A stretch of 64,000 nucleotides of DNA from JAZOTM01 sp045657625. Its GTDB lineage: Bacteria; Bacillota; Clostridia; Lachnospirales; Lachnospiraceae. The translations under genes and the position numbers were made by a program. The DNA is taken from contig JAZOTM010000015.1 in the NCBI GenBank assembly GCA_045657625.1, forward strand, positions 1 through 64,000, written 5' to 3'. The notes below the pieces were generated by a model. It saw only the letters and a list, made by a program, of their open reading frames with translations, was not told the origin of the DNA and searched no databases. Positions 34,337 to 44,497 of the stretch are shown here, one piece after another. The number at the start of each line of letters is the position of its first letter. The first letter of the stretch is position 1.

Positions 34337-34969
34337 CTATAGAAATCCATGCTTTTGTAAAAATTCTTTAGTAATCCCAGTCCTTTGCTGCATTTGATTT
34401 TTTACATATTTTCCTAGTACATCCCCCTCAACATTCAGTAAATCCCCCATTCTGCGTTCTCCCAAATTGGTTTCCTGTAACGTATGTGGAATCACCGATA
34501 CCCAAAAGGAGGCAGGAAATACCTTGGCTATGGTTAAACTAATGCCATCCAAGGCTACCGATCCTTTTTCCACGATCATATCTTTCAGTTTCGCCGGCGT
34601 TTCTATCTGAAACCAAACGGCATTTCCTTCTCGTTTCTTTTGCAAGAGCTTTCCGGTACCATCCACATGTCCCGTCACCATATGCCCTCCAAAACGGTCT
34701 CCGGCTTGCATAGCTCGCTCCAAATTGACTCCTTGGCCTTGCTTTAACAGACCTAAATTTGTCCGTCGCAGACTTTCTCCCATGACATCTGCAGAAAACG
34801 TATGCGCTGTAAAATCTTTTACTGTAAGACAAATGCCATTCACCGCAATGCTATCGCCTAAGCGCACATCTTGAAGTATCACATTTCCCCCAATCGTAAG
34901 TTCAAAGGCACCGGCATTTTGTTTTTTCCCTAAAAAAATTCCTTTTTCCTCAATCAATCCCGTAAACAT
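34337..34969 (-). CDS. ribE: Riboflavin synthase alpha chain
   Basis: Dismutates two 6,7-dimethyl-8-ribityllumazine molecules to riboflavin. Two lumazine-binding repeats start at MFTGLIEEKG and GGHMVTGHVDGTGKL. The ATG at 34969 gives the usual 210 residues and overlaps the ribD 3' end by 16 bases, with GAGG about ten bases upstream. The frame is open further back within ribD without meaning. Confidence 0.96.
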   Translation of the reverse strand: MFTGLIEEKGIFLGKKQNAGAFELTIGGNVILQDVRLGDSIAVNGICLTVKDFTAHTFSADVMGESLRRTNLGLLKQGQGVNLERAMQAGDRFGGHMVTGHVDGTGKLLQKKREGNAVWFQIETPAKLKDMIVEKGSVALDGISLTIAKVFPASFWVSVIPHTLQETNLGERRMGDLLNVEGDVLGKYVKNQMQQRTGITKEFLQKHGFL

Positions 34970-36066
34970 GTCTCTTGCACCTCGCTTCGAATCAGGAGGT
35001 CCTCCCCCAACATTTTCATACTTCGTACTTTCAGACCATATGCATCCGCCGGCAGCGCCACTCCGGCACCTTCCAGTGGCGTTTTTCCGCCTCCTCCAAA
35101 TAACTTTGGAGAAATATAACTGCATACTTCATCCACAATTCCTTCCTGCAAAGCCGATGCACTTAACGTGGCACCGCCTTCTAGCAGAATGCTGTCTATC
35201 CCTTGATTGCCCAATTTTCCCATCACATCCTGCAGGTCCAAATGGTACCCCTTCCTTTTGCATAGCAATACTTGACAGTGTTGTGCTTCATAAGGCTTCC
35301 ATTTTTCCCTATTCTCTTCCGCTGTGAGTATGGTCGTCGGTACTTCTTTGGCCGTTCTCACCACGTAGGCATCCAAGGGCGTTCGTAAAGCTGTATCTGC
35401 CACAAAACGGTGAGGGCTCACACCGCCCAAAGTACGACAAGTCAACTGTGGATCATCGGTTAAAATGGTATTTACTCCCACCAAAATTCCGGTCAGTTCA
35501 TGCCGCAACTTATGCACATGTTCCCTGGCTTTTTCTCCGGTTATCCACTTTGAGGCGCCGGTCCGCGTGGATATTTTCCCATCCAAGGTCATGGCATATT
35601 TCATACAAACAAATGGCGTTTTTCGTTGCATGTAAGTGGAAAATACACGAATCAAATCCTGACATGCTTCTTCACAGATTCCCACCTCTACTTCTACGCC
35701 GGCTTCCTGCAAAATACGTATGCCCTTCCCTGCCACCAAAGGATTCACGTCGAGGCAGCCCACCACCACACGACGAATCTTTTTTTCCAGAATAAATTCT
35801 GTACAAGGTGGCGTTTTTCCATAATGACAACAGGGCTCCAATGTCACATATAAAGTCGCTCCCGCAGGGTCCTCCTTGCACTGCAACAACGCATTTCTTT
35901 CCGCATGAAAATCCCCATATTTTTTGTGATATCCCGTACTAAGAATCACGCCATCCTTTACTACGACAGCGCCCACCGGTGGATTCGGGGCCACATACCC
36001 TCGCCCTTTTTTCGCCTCTTGCAGGGCCAATTCCATAAAATAAATATCAGCTTCTTTTTGCTCCAT
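34954..36066 (-). CDS. ribD: Bifunctional riboflavin deaminase/reductase RibD
   Basis: The N-terminal deaminase domain has the zinc ligands HAE in DFHAERNALL and the cysteines of TLEPCCHYGKTPPC. The C-terminal reductase has KYAMTLDGKISTRTGASKWITG and the NADPH-binding LLEGGATLSASAL. First gene of the rib operon, behind two terminators and the FMN aptamer. Start: ATG at 36066 with GGAGG 10 bases upstream, or GTG at 36075. Confidence 0.96.
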   Translation of the reverse strand: MEQKEADIYFMELALQEAKKGRGYVAPNPPVGAVVVKDGVILSTGYHKKYGDFHAERNALLQCKEDPAGATLYVTLEPCCHYGKTPPCTEFILEKKIRRVVVGCLDVNPLVAGKGIRILQEAGVEVEVGICEEACQDLIRVFSTYMQRKTPFVCMKYAMTLDGKISTRTGASKWITGEKAREHVHKLRHELTGILVGVNTILTDDPQLTCRTLGGVSPHRFVADTALRTPLDAYVVRTAKEVPTTILTAEENREKWKPYEAQHCQVLLCKRKGYHLDLQDVMGKLGNQGIDSILLEGGATLSASALQEGIVDEVCSYISPKLFGGGGKTPLEGAGVALPADAYGLKVRSMKMLGEDLLIRSEVQETCLRD

Positions 36067-36130
36067 TTCCTCCACTCCTCCATAAACAACCTTTGTGCAA
36101 CAAAAAATAAAAAAAATTTTCTACTACAAA

Positions 36131-36159
36131 AAAACCTTGAAGATCATCTTCAAGGTTTT
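36131..36159 (-). terminator. Second terminator in the rib leader
   Basis: AAAACCTTGAAGAT and its complement with a tiny loop, followed on the minus strand by U-rich sequence. It lies between the riboswitch terminator and ribD. Confidence 0.7.
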
Positions 36160-36206
36160 TTCCGGGATAACTATAAATTTTGCTTCTACCATTCTCTCTG
36201 CAAAAG

Positions 36207-36238
36207 AAAAACCCCGAAATAGAAACTCTACTTCGGGG
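36207..36238 (-). terminator. Riboswitch terminator of the rib operon
   Basis: Stem CCCCGAA..TAG/CTA..TTCGGGG (36212-36238), then U5 on the minus strand, 18 bases after the FMN aptamer. It is the expected expression platform. Confidence 0.8.
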
Positions 36239-36255
36239 CATAATTTATCCACTCA

Positions 36256-36366
36256 CATCTTCTTTCATCCAGACTATACTGTCGGCTTCGGAATCACACC
36301 GAATCATGCCTTACGGCTCGTGGGCTATACCACCGGTAGGGAATTACACCCTGCCCTGAAGATCTA
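36256..36366 (-). promoter_or_regulatory. FMN riboswitch (RFN element)
   Basis: Reading the minus strand, GATCTTCAGGGCAGGGTG, CCGGTGGTATAGCCCACGAG and GATTCGGTGTGATTCCGAAG are followed by CCGACAGTATAGTCTGGATG and AAAGAAGAT. These are the conserved blocks of the RFN element, with the closing stem ATCTTC/GAAGAT. It controls ribD-ribE-ribBA-ribH. Confidence 0.97.
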
Positions 36367-36380
36367 TTCAATTTTCACAC

Positions 36381-36409
36381 ATTCTAGCCTATCTCTCAAA
36401 CGCTGTCAA
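36381..36409 (-). promoter_or_regulatory. Promoter of the rib operon
   Basis: Perfect TTGACA (36404-36409), 17 bases, TAGAAT (36381-36386). The -35 touches the stop codon of the chemoreceptor gene. Confidence 0.8.
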
Positions 36410-38179
36410 CTACACAAAAGAAAACTTTTCGGTTGTTTCGCTTAACTGCTCTGTAACAGCGGTATTACGTTCAATGGCTTCGGAAATCTTTTTAATCCCA
36501 CCAACAATTTCCGTAGAGCTTTCAGCGGACTGCGAAATCGCTGCAGAACTTTCCTGTACGGAATCCGTAATCATCTGCACGGATTCTACCATGGTTTCCA
36601 TGATAGCCTTTAAGTTCTCTGCTTTTTCACTAAAGCTATTCAACATGATATCCATCACATCTGCTGTTAATTCGTACTTTTCTCCCGCTTCTACAAATTC
36701 ATCGTAATCCCCAATGACGGTACCGTTGATGAATTCCAACGCATCCTGAGCATTCTTAGCCAAATTGCTTACCGCTTCTGTTACCTCGGCACTAATTGCT
36801 TGAATACGTCCAGCCGTTTCGCGGCTGCTTTCTGCTAAGGAACTGATTTCTGTAGCAACTACCGAGAAACCACGGCCTGCTTCTCCGGCTCTGGCTGCCT
36901 CAATGGAAGCATTCAAAGCCAATAAATTGGTACTCTTTGCAATATTTAAAATGACATTGGTCAATTCATTGATTTGGCTTACCTTCTCCGAATCCTGTAC
37001 AGACTGTGATAACGATTCGGAAAGCAAGGCTACCTGATTGCCTGCATCTACTTTCTTTTGCAACACTTTTTTCTTTAAAATATCTGCTTCTGTCTTGATA
37101 TCCGTTGCTGTTTCCGTACCAATGGCTGCTTCTTCTGCAATATCCTGTGAAGCATGACGTACTGCATCCACACTCTTATTGATGGTTTCTACCGTTCCTG
37201 CTACTGTTTCCATGCCGGCTGCCAATTCCTGCAATGCTGCGGAAGTATTGGAAACATTATCATCTGCCAAACGCAACTCTTCTGCCACTTCCAAGGAAGA
37301 CTGTGTCAATACCAAAGAACCATCCTTTACATCTTTTAAAATACCCTGTAAAGTCTCAATAAAGCGGTTGATTCCCGTAGTGATAAAGAGCAATTCGGAT
37401 TTTGTCTCTGTCTCTACTCTAGCGGTCAAATCTCCTTCTCTCGCCTCAATTTTGGCAATCATCGTATTCACTTCTTCACTAATGGAAAAGATTTTTTTCA
37501 CAATCATCTTGTAACATACAAAGAAATTCACCAAGATCAAAAGTAAAATCAACACATTTCCAATCAATGCAGAAACATCACCCTGTTGTGCTAAGGTTTT
37601 CATCATTTCCCCGGTACCTTCCGATACTGCAGAAATAATTTCCTCTAACACATCTGTCGCTTCGTAAATCTTATTCTTCTGACTCAAGGCCTGATAGAAA
37701 AGGATATCGTATGCCGCCTCCTTGTCTCCATTGGCTGCTGTTTTCACTGCAGCATCCAAATAAGTACAGAGACTGTCATAACGACTTTCTATTTCTGTCA
37801 ACTGTGCCTGAATTTCCGCATCATCAAATCCGGAAAAATCAGACTTCAGTGCTGCGATATCTTTCTCCACCGTATCCTTATCTGTCTCTATTTTTTCCAA
37901 ATACTCTTCTCTGGTTTTGGAAATATCGGATGAAACATAAGCGGTTCCATCATCATACAAAGCCATAACATCACTTTTTAAATCCGATTCATCTGCGCTT
38001 AACTGAATCACAGATTGCAACATATCGCTGCTGGTGTCTGTAGCTGTATGCATGGCATGCATGACGAAAGTAATGGCCAACACAAAGGCTACAAGCATCA
38101 AAATATTCATGACCAAAATTTGAAATAAGATTGAATGACTCTTCTTAATTTTCATTCCGGCATTTTTTACTCTTCCCAT
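36410..38179 (-). CDS. Methyl-accepting chemotaxis protein
   Basis: The protein has 589 residues. Membrane segments at about 17-45 and 205-228 bound an extracytoplasmic four-helix-bundle domain. HAMP and a long signalling coil follow. The conserved hairpin tip reads LALNASIEAARAGEAGRGFSVVATEISSLAESS. GGAGG precedes the ATG. It is encoded 97 bases downstream of the HAD and GH31 genes of a sugar operon, which suggests that it mediates taxis to a related sugar. No flagellar genes are in the window. Confidence 0.95.
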   Translation of the reverse strand: MGRVKNAGMKIKKSHSILFQILVMNILMLVAFVLAITFVMHAMHTATDTSSDMLQSVIQLSADESDLKSDVMALYDDGTAYVSSDISKTREEYLEKIETDKDTVEKDIAALKSDFSGFDDAEIQAQLTEIESRYDSLCTYLDAAVKTAANGDKEAAYDILFYQALSQKNKIYEATDVLEEIISAVSEGTGEMMKTLAQQGDVSALIGNVLILLLILVNFFVCYKMIVKKIFSISEEVNTMIAKIEAREGDLTARVETETKSELLFITTGINRFIETLQGILKDVKDGSLVLTQSSLEVAEELRLADDNVSNTSAALQELAAGMETVAGTVETINKSVDAVRHASQDIAEEAAIGTETATDIKTEADILKKKVLQKKVDAGNQVALLSESLSQSVQDSEKVSQINELTNVILNIAKSTNLLALNASIEAARAGEAGRGFSVVATEISSLAESSRETAGRIQAISAEVTEAVSNLAKNAQDALEFINGTVIGDYDEFVEAGEKYELTADVMDIMLNSFSEKAENLKAIMETMVESVQMITDSVQESSAAISQSAESSTEIVGGIKKISEAIERNTAVTEQLSETTEKFSFV

Positions 38180-38276
38180 GTTATTCCCTCCTTGGAAATA
38201 TCCGAACTAGTTTTATTTTTAGTTATCGGCTCATCTTCCTGATTTCTTTAGGGATTTTTTATACTTTTTTTATTTT

Positions 38277-38927
38277 TTAAAATAATTTTTTAATATCCAA
38301 TAAGCAATCACATTTTTGATATAGCTTTTGCGCCAATTCTTCATCCGGCTGTGTCAAATCCGGCACCATAATCACATTGCATCCGGCTCCAAATGCACTG
38401 TTTACTCCGTTCGGGGAATCTTCTACCGCAAAAGTTTCCTCCGGCGATAATCCCAGTTTTTCACAAGCATATGCGTAAATATCCGGTGCCGGTTTCCCCA
38501 ATTTCACCATATTGGCACAAATAATCTCATCAAAAGAATCAAATAAATCTATTTTTTCCAAATACCGCTTGGTTCTTTCGAACTCATTTGCTGTGGCAAG
38601 GGCTGTTAAAATCCCCTGTTCCCGCAACCAGGCCAAAATTTCCTTGGCTCCGGGCTTCAAGGGAATGCCCTGTTCCTTTACCATTTCCTCCACCAGTTTT
38701 TTTCGATATTCTCGTACTGCTGCATAGTCAAAATCTTCCCCAAACCATTGGCGAAAACGTTCCGGAGCAAAGGGACGTCCCAAAGAACGCAGTTCTAAAG
38801 GCATCCAAGGCTCCGTATGATAGCCAAAATGTTCCAATGCTTCCGGCCATGCGGTTTGGTAGTACTTTTCCGTATCTGTCAGGGTACCATCCAAATCAAA
38901 AATCACTGCTTTTATTGCTTTTTCCAT
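38277..38927 (-). CDS. HAD hydrolase, beta-phosphoglucomutase-like
   Basis: A 216-residue HAD subfamily IA enzyme. Motif I is VIFDLDGTLTDTE, motif II lies in LTALATANEFERTKRYL, and motifs III/IV are KLGKPAPDIYAYA and FAVEDSPNGVNSA. The cap is the helical C1 type of the beta-PGM group. Because it follows a GH31 alpha-glucosidase gene by 15 bases, phosphosugar isomerisation or dephosphorylation is plausible. The ATG at 38927 fits the AAAGGA site better than that at 38933. Confidence 0.85.
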   Translation of the reverse strand: MEKAIKAVIFDLDGTLTDTEKYYQTAWPEALEHFGYHTEPWMPLELRSLGRPFAPERFRQWFGEDFDYAAVREYRKKLVEEMVKEQGIPLKPGAKEILAWLREQGILTALATANEFERTKRYLEKIDLFDSFDEIICANMVKLGKPAPDIYAYACEKLGLSPEETFAVEDSPNGVNSAFGAGCNVIMVPDLTQPDEELAQKLYQKCDCLLDIKKLF

Positions 38928-38942
38928 ATCCATCCTTCTTTC

Positions 38943-40928
38943 TTACTTCACCGGAGTCACTCCATCATCCATATAGTATTCATACTCCTCCGGAGAACCG
39001 CCGAAAGAGAAATACTTTAATGCGTGGAAATCCAATTCCTGTACATGACGTTTCGGTGTGGTATAAGGCAAAACGTGTCCTTCACGCAAAAATACCGGGA
39101 CCTCATTTAATGCCACCGAAATGTAGTGATCACCTGCCTCTAATATTTCTTCATCATAATCCTCAATACTACGGAATTTCAAGAATTTCATTCTTTCCGG
39201 CAAATAAACATATCTTCCGGTTTTATTCTGTTCATAAACCGGTGCCAACATCAAGCTTTCTCCCAACAGAATCTGGTCTTCAATTTCCTTGCATCTTTCA
39301 TCCTCTCGATAATCAAAGGCCATGGGTTTCATATACATCTCATACTTTGTCGCAGCTTTCATGAACTCTGAATAAAGATAAGGCAAAAAGGCATAACGCA
39401 ATTCTACAATCTTTTTAAAATCCTGTATTCTCTCAAACTGATACAATTCCTGTTCCCTGGTTCCAAGGGCAGAATGATTGCGGAATAACGGTGTAAAAAT
39501 ACCAAAGGCAATCCAACGCAACACCAAATCCTCTGTGGTATCACTGCCAAATCCACCAATATCTGCACCACTATACAAAAATCCTGTCATACTTAAAGAC
39601 GGCATCTGCTTCACATTCAACAGCAAATGACTCCACCAGGAAGTATTATCTCCGGTCCAAATACCGCCATAACGATGCATGCCGGTATAGGAAGAACGAG
39701 AAAACAATAAAATTCTTTTATCCGGACAATTCCGTGCAAAGGCTTCGCCTGCCGACTTTGTCATGTAAAAACCATAGAGATTGTGTACCTTGTCATGACG
39801 TACCCTCATCCCATGAAACTGATGATAAAAGCGTTTATAATCCTCTGCATTATTGGAAATGGTTTCGACTAGTCCTTTGAACTGGAAAAATCCCCAAATA
39901 TCCAATTCCTGTTTTTCCATTTCCTTAATATCTCGAAAAACCTCCTTTAAATGCTCCTCAGTATAGAAAATTGCCGGTTCATTCATATCATTCCAAAAGC
40001 CTTCGATTCCCATATCCGTCAAAATCTGATACTGATCTCCAAACCATTTTGCTGCTTCCTCGTTTAAGAAATCCGGAAAATGTACCTTCCCCGGCCAAAC
40101 TGCAGCCACTAAATCCGTACCATCTTCTTTTTTGCAAAAATAATCCGCTTTGACGCCTTCTTCATAAATGTCATAGCCCTTTTCCATTTTGACCCCTGCA
40201 TCAATAATCGGAATCAAACGAATGCCTTTTTCCTTCATTTCTGATACAAAGGTAGGGAACTGCGGAAAACGTTCCGGGTTTACGGTAAAGTCCTTGAAAT
40301 CCTGCATATAATCAATATCCATATAAATCATATCCAGCGGAATCTCTGCCTTTGCATAAGACTCCTCTACCTTACGGATGTCTTCCTGATTCTTATACCC
40401 CCACCGGCTTTGTCCAAATCCAAAGGCCCAAATAGGTGGAATATAGCTTCGACCAATCAATTCTCGAAAACGATGAACAATTTCCACCGGAGTCTCTCCT
40501 TGAATTTCGTAAAAATCGAAATCAAAATCTTCAAATTCCAAACGCAATTCCTCTGCCTGACTATATCCAATATCAAAGGTTAATTTCCCCGGGTAATCGA
40601 TAAAATACCCGATGCAAGTTGAGCCTCGATCTAACAATAAAAAGTTTTGAGACGCATACAAAGAACGTTTTCCCTCTTCGTGACGTGGCTCATCCGAATT
40701 GTTGCTGATATAAATCCATCCACGTTTGTTGATTCCTCTCACCGTTTCTCCCAAACCATATACCATGGTTTTTTCTTCTAAAGGAATCCACATTTCCCTT
40801 GTATCCCCAGAAACGACCCACTCCTTTGGCATGTCATCCTGCACTTTTACCGTTTCCTTATCTTTTTCCAAAAGTGCCCCGGTTTCCATTGGTTTTCCAA
40901 ATACATATCGTTTTATAAAATCTCCCAT
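38943..40928 (-). CDS. GH31 alpha-glucosidase
   Basis: The retaining GH31 signature is WNDMNEP, with the nucleophile Asp in IEGFWNDMNEPAIFY and the acid/base Asp in GGIWTGDNTSWW. N-terminal beta-sandwich (VYGLGETVRGINKRGWIY), catalytic barrel from about 165, and proximal C-terminal domain are present. 661 residues, no signal peptide: an intracellular enzyme for imported oligosaccharides. The ATG at 40928 has GGAGG upstream. It has its own leader after a terminator, downstream of a sugar ABC importer. Confidence 0.93.
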   Translation of the reverse strand: MGDFIKRYVFGKPMETGALLEKDKETVKVQDDMPKEWVVSGDTREMWIPLEEKTMVYGLGETVRGINKRGWIYISNNSDEPRHEEGKRSLYASQNFLLLDRGSTCIGYFIDYPGKLTFDIGYSQAEELRLEFEDFDFDFYEIQGETPVEIVHRFRELIGRSYIPPIWAFGFGQSRWGYKNQEDIRKVEESYAKAEIPLDMIYMDIDYMQDFKDFTVNPERFPQFPTFVSEMKEKGIRLIPIIDAGVKMEKGYDIYEEGVKADYFCKKEDGTDLVAAVWPGKVHFPDFLNEEAAKWFGDQYQILTDMGIEGFWNDMNEPAIFYTEEHLKEVFRDIKEMEKQELDIWGFFQFKGLVETISNNAEDYKRFYHQFHGMRVRHDKVHNLYGFYMTKSAGEAFARNCPDKRILLFSRSSYTGMHRYGGIWTGDNTSWWSHLLLNVKQMPSLSMTGFLYSGADIGGFGSDTTEDLVLRWIAFGIFTPLFRNHSALGTREQELYQFERIQDFKKIVELRYAFLPYLYSEFMKAATKYEMYMKPMAFDYREDERCKEIEDQILLGESLMLAPVYEQNKTGRYVYLPERMKFLKFRSIEDYDEEILEAGDHYISVALNEVPVFLREGHVLPYTTPKRHVQELDFHALKYFSFGGSPEEYEYYMDDGVTPVK

Positions 40929-41006
40929 AGTTTCCTCCATCCACGTTTTTTCGTAAATTATCGTAACTTCCCCTCTAGTATAAATGCTTTTCTATCGACT
41001 GAAAAG

Positions 41007-41041
41007 AAAAAAATAGGACTTAGAGAAAATTCCCTAAGTCC
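41007..41041 (-). terminator. Terminator of the sugar ABC operon
   Basis: Stem GGACTTAG(A)GA/TC(C)CTAAGTCC (41016-41041), then UA and U7 on the minus strand. It separates the importer from the GH31 gene; a TATACT near 40977-40982 may restart transcription. Confidence 0.8.
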
Positions 41042-41049
41042 CATACTTC

Positions 41050-42009
41050 TTATTTTACAATCATACCTGTCTTTCGATCCGCAAAGACACCTACCAATAA
41101 TAAGAAAATAATTCCCAATAACAACTGCTGCATCTGAGAAGTCAGTCCCATCATAACCAAACCGGAGGACAATATTTTATAAATCAATACGCCTACCAAG
41201 ATATTATAAAAATGCACCTTAGAACCGCCATTTACCGACATACCGCCCAATACTAAGGCAATCATGATTTGGGTTTCCAACTGATTTCCTGCTGTTGAAG
41301 TGACAGAGCCAACCTTTACGGAATTAATAAATGCAGCCAGCCCGGTGATACAACCTGCGGCAATATACACCAAAATCTTCGTTTTTTCCACACGAATACC
41401 TGCATATCTGGAGGCGGTCTCTCCTGCACCAATCGCCTTCAATCTTGCCCCCAATCCGGTGAATTGAAATACCAAAAATACCACCAATAAAATGATAACG
41501 GTAAAAGTCAAATTAAAGGATAAGGTATTGTATTTGGAAATATCTGAAACCGCATATACCGGTGACTTGGTGGTAAAATATGCACACAAACCGCGTAGCA
41601 AATACATATTACAAATCGTAACAATAAAACTTGTAATTTTCCGTTTCACATTGAAATACCCATTGACGAATCCAATGATTCCACCGGTCACAACGCCTCC
41701 CAGAATTGCCAATACAATGTTGTAATTTGACAAGTAGCAAATCACAATAGAGCATACCCCCAACATGGAACCTTGAGAAAAATCCAATCCGCCCATGGTC
41801 ATAACCAGGAAAACACCGGTGGATGCAATCATCAACATATAGGTCTGACTCAATAACAATTTAATGTTATTGGCCGCAAAAATTCTTCCCTTTGTCAAAA
41901 TATAAAACAGAACGCACACCAAAACAAACATAACCAAAGGGGCAATCGCTCTGATTTTTGGATGATCCATAAAGGATAAACCCTTATTTATTCTCTTCTT
42001 CTCTTCCAT
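41050..42009 (-). CDS. Sugar ABC transporter permease (RbsC-like) 2
   Basis: A 319-residue permease of the BPD_transp_2/RbsC family with about nine to ten spans. Typical segments are TMGGLDFSQGSMLGV, GAGETASRYAGIRVEKTKI and GGMSVNGGS. It starts 11 bases after the ATPase stop. With the other permease it probably forms a heterodimeric channel. Confidence 0.93.
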   Translation of the reverse strand: MEEKKRINKGLSFMDHPKIRAIAPLVMFVLVCVLFYILTKGRIFAANNIKLLLSQTYMLMIASTGVFLVMTMGGLDFSQGSMLGVCSIVICYLSNYNIVLAILGGVVTGGIIGFVNGYFNVKRKITSFIVTICNMYLLRGLCAYFTTKSPVYAVSDISKYNTLSFNLTFTVIILLVVFLVFQFTGLGARLKAIGAGETASRYAGIRVEKTKILVYIAAGCITGLAAFINSVKVGSVTSTAGNQLETQIMIALVLGGMSVNGGSKVHFYNILVGVLIYKILSSGLVMMGLTSQMQQLLLGIIFLLLVGVFADRKTGMIVK

Positions 42010-42020
42010 ACAATCCCCCT

Positions 42021-43517
42021 CTATACCATTTGTTCAATCAAGTCTTCATCTGTTAAGGTTTCCGAACGAAGGAATTCGCCCTGTAGGGCGCCATCCTTCA
42101 TAATCAAAATCCGGTCGGACATACCCAAGAGCTCCATTATTTCCTCAGAAATCATAATGATGGATTTTCCACTTTTTCTCATTTCATCCATACGCGCATA
42201 AATATCTGCTTTTACCTTAATATCAATGCCTCGCGTAGGCGAATCCAAAATAATAATGTCCGAATCCAAACCAATCCAACGAGCCAACACCACTTTCTGC
42301 TTATTTCCTCCGGATAACGCAGATGTAAATTGATGTACGCTCTCCATTTTTGTGCTCATTTGCTTCGCATATTTTTCTGCAAAACTCGTCATATCCCGTC
42401 CACGCAAAATATGATTTCGTTTTAAATTTTCCAAAGACGGTAAACAAATATTGTCTCGAATGGTATCGTTGATAACCAAAGATTCGTTGTCTCTATCCTT
42501 AGAAGCATATGCAATGCTGTTTTTGATTGCCGTCGGAATATCCTTAATCTCGGTTCCGTTTGCCACGACTACCCTGCCTTTTCTGTCATAGGAAGCCCCA
42601 AACAAAGCCTTTCCCACTTCATGCATGCCACATTCCGACAAACCTCCAATTCCAAGAATCTCTCCCTTATGCAATTCCAAACTGAAATCCTTGAGTTCTC
42701 CCGGCACGGAGATATGCTCTGCCCGCAGCACCACTTCCTTAGAAATGGCTTCTCCATAATCCGTGCGATAATAATTTCCACTCATTTCACGACCCACCAT
42801 TAGTTTCCGCAAATCATCTACGGTGGTGCCCTGTGCCGAAACCGTATCAATCAAAACCCCATCTCGTAAAACACTGATGGAATCCGATTGCTCCAATACT
42901 TCTTCCAAATCATGCGAAATAAAAATGACGCAATTTCCCATTTCTTTCATTTTCTCCATCACTTTGAAAAGTTCCGCACGACCTTCGTGTCCTAGTGCAG
43001 TAGTGGTCTCATCCACGACAAGCACCTTAGGATTAAAATGAGTCGATTTTACGATTTCAATCAGTTTTCTTTCCTCAAAATTATAAGTATCTATGACTGC
43101 CGTTGCATCAATTTGCGTAAATCCATAATCATTTAACAGCTCCTGTGCTTTTTTATTCATTGCATTGGTATGTTTAATTCCATGGGAAATAAAATCATCT
43201 TCTTTTCCCAGGAAAATATTTTCAGCTACCGTAAGTCCCGATAAAGTACCTACTTCCTGTACGATAATGGCAATCCCTTGGCGATTGGCTTCCACCTGAT
43301 TTTGCGGATGGATTTCTTGCCCCTCCAGGAAAAATTTTCCATGTTCTTTGGTATATATTCCGGTCAACATAGAAGTGAATGTAGACTTTCCGGAACCATT
43401 TTCTCCAATCAATGCGTGAATCTCACCTTTATAAAAATCCAGACTCACATGATTGACTGCATGGGTAATTCCAAATTGTTTATCAATATCTTCTGCATGT
43501 AATAATAACTCTGCCAT
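42021..43517 (-). CDS. Sugar ABC transporter ATPase (RbsA-like, two domains)
   Basis: A 498-residue tandem ATPase. Domain 1 has Walker A GENGSGKSTF and Walker B VLVVDETTTALG, with a degenerate signature (TYNFEERKLIEIVK). Domain 2 has TSALSGGNKQKVVLARWIG and IIILDSPTRGID, but the Walker A is replaced by GLSECGMHEVG, as usual for RbsA. Encoded between the two permeases. Confidence 0.95.
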   Translation of the reverse strand: MAELLLHAEDIDKQFGITHAVNHVSLDFYKGEIHALIGENGSGKSTFTSMLTGIYTKEHGKFFLEGQEIHPQNQVEANRQGIAIIVQEVGTLSGLTVAENIFLGKEDDFISHGIKHTNAMNKKAQELLNDYGFTQIDATAVIDTYNFEERKLIEIVKSTHFNPKVLVVDETTTALGHEGRAELFKVMEKMKEMGNCVIFISHDLEEVLEQSDSISVLRDGVLIDTVSAQGTTVDDLRKLMVGREMSGNYYRTDYGEAISKEVVLRAEHISVPGELKDFSLELHKGEILGIGGLSECGMHEVGKALFGASYDRKGRVVVANGTEIKDIPTAIKNSIAYASKDRDNESLVINDTIRDNICLPSLENLKRNHILRGRDMTSFAEKYAKQMSTKMESVHQFTSALSGGNKQKVVLARWIGLDSDIIILDSPTRGIDIKVKADIYARMDEMRKSGKSIIMISEEIMELLGMSDRILIMKDGALQGEFLRSETLTDEDLIEQMV

Positions 43518-43527
43518 ACCCTTCTCC

Positions 43528-44472
43528 TTATTTTACAACTGCACCCTTTACAGGCTTAGTGGTTAATGTCACGATGGCAAGTAATGCCAAACCGGTAATA
43601 ATATTCTGTACTGTAGTCGGAGCACCCAGTGCCACAAACCCATTAAACATAAAGGAAATAATAATTTCCCCAACTACAATTGCAATCACCGGATGTCCAT
43701 ACTTTTTAAACGCCAGACCAAAAAAGGTTCCCATCAGCGGTGTAAAGTTTCTGGACATGGAAGCCAAATTCGATGCGGATGTCATAGAAGTTCCGTAACT
43801 AATAGTCAAAATACTTTGAATTCCTACAAAAAATCCACATAAGGTAAAGGCCAAAATCTTATATTTTTTTACGTTGACACCCATATTCTGTGCCACGACT
43901 TCATTGGTTCCTATGGCATAAGCATAGGTTCCCATCTTTGTATATTTCAGAATAAATCCACATATAAAATATGCAGAGAAGGCAATTACCACGTTCCATG
44001 GATAATCACCAAATGCTCTGTAATCAATAGACAGAACGGACTCTTTTCCGTTTGCCACAAAAATGCCCAAAGCCTCATAAGCCAAAGATAAACCTACCGT
44101 AACAATCAAGGATGAAATCTGTAATTTCATGTAAACCAATCCATTGATCACCCCCATACAGGTACCACTGATAATCGGTGCAATAATCAAACCTGCATAA
44201 CCAAAATGTTTGCTGGCTGTTACGGCAATTACGGAGGACAATACGATGTTTGCACCAACACTCATATCAAAAGGACCCATCACGCAGATAAAATATAATC
44301 CACATCCTCCAATTGCATAAATAAAAGCGGTTTTGATATAAGTTAAAACTTTACTGTATGAGCCAAAGGTATCCGGTGCCAATATTTTAAAAACAGCCCA
44401 AAATAAAATTGTCATCAGGGCCAGAAGCACAATCCCATACCACTGGCTCTCCCGCATTTTTTTTATATTCAT
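43528..44472 (-). CDS. Sugar ABC transporter permease (RbsC-like) 1
   Basis: A 314-residue BPD_transp_2 permease (CVMGPFDMSVGANIVLSS, YAIGTNEVVAQNMGVNVKK). The ATG at 44472 has GGAG upstream and gives the normal N-terminus MNIKKMRESQWYG. The open frame further back runs through a hairpin that separates it from the binding-protein gene. Confidence 0.93.
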   Translation of the reverse strand: MNIKKMRESQWYGIVLLALMTILFWAVFKILAPDTFGSYSKVLTYIKTAFIYAIGGCGLYFICVMGPFDMSVGANIVLSSVIAVTASKHFGYAGLIIAPIISGTCMGVINGLVYMKLQISSLIVTVGLSLAYEALGIFVANGKESVLSIDYRAFGDYPWNVVIAFSAYFICGFILKYTKMGTYAYAIGTNEVVAQNMGVNVKKYKILAFTLCGFFVGIQSILTISYGTSMTSASNLASMSRNFTPLMGTFFGLAFKKYGHPVIAIVVGEIIISFMFNGFVALGAPTTVQNIITGLALLAIVTLTTKPVKGAVVK

Positions 44473-44497
44473 GATTCGCTTCTCCTCGTGTCGAATT

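Noticed and set aside
38588..39364. A 258-codon plus-strand ORF opposite the HAD and GH31 genes
   Set aside because: Fully antisense to two well-supported genes, no ribosome site and no domain. It is a codon-bias shadow.
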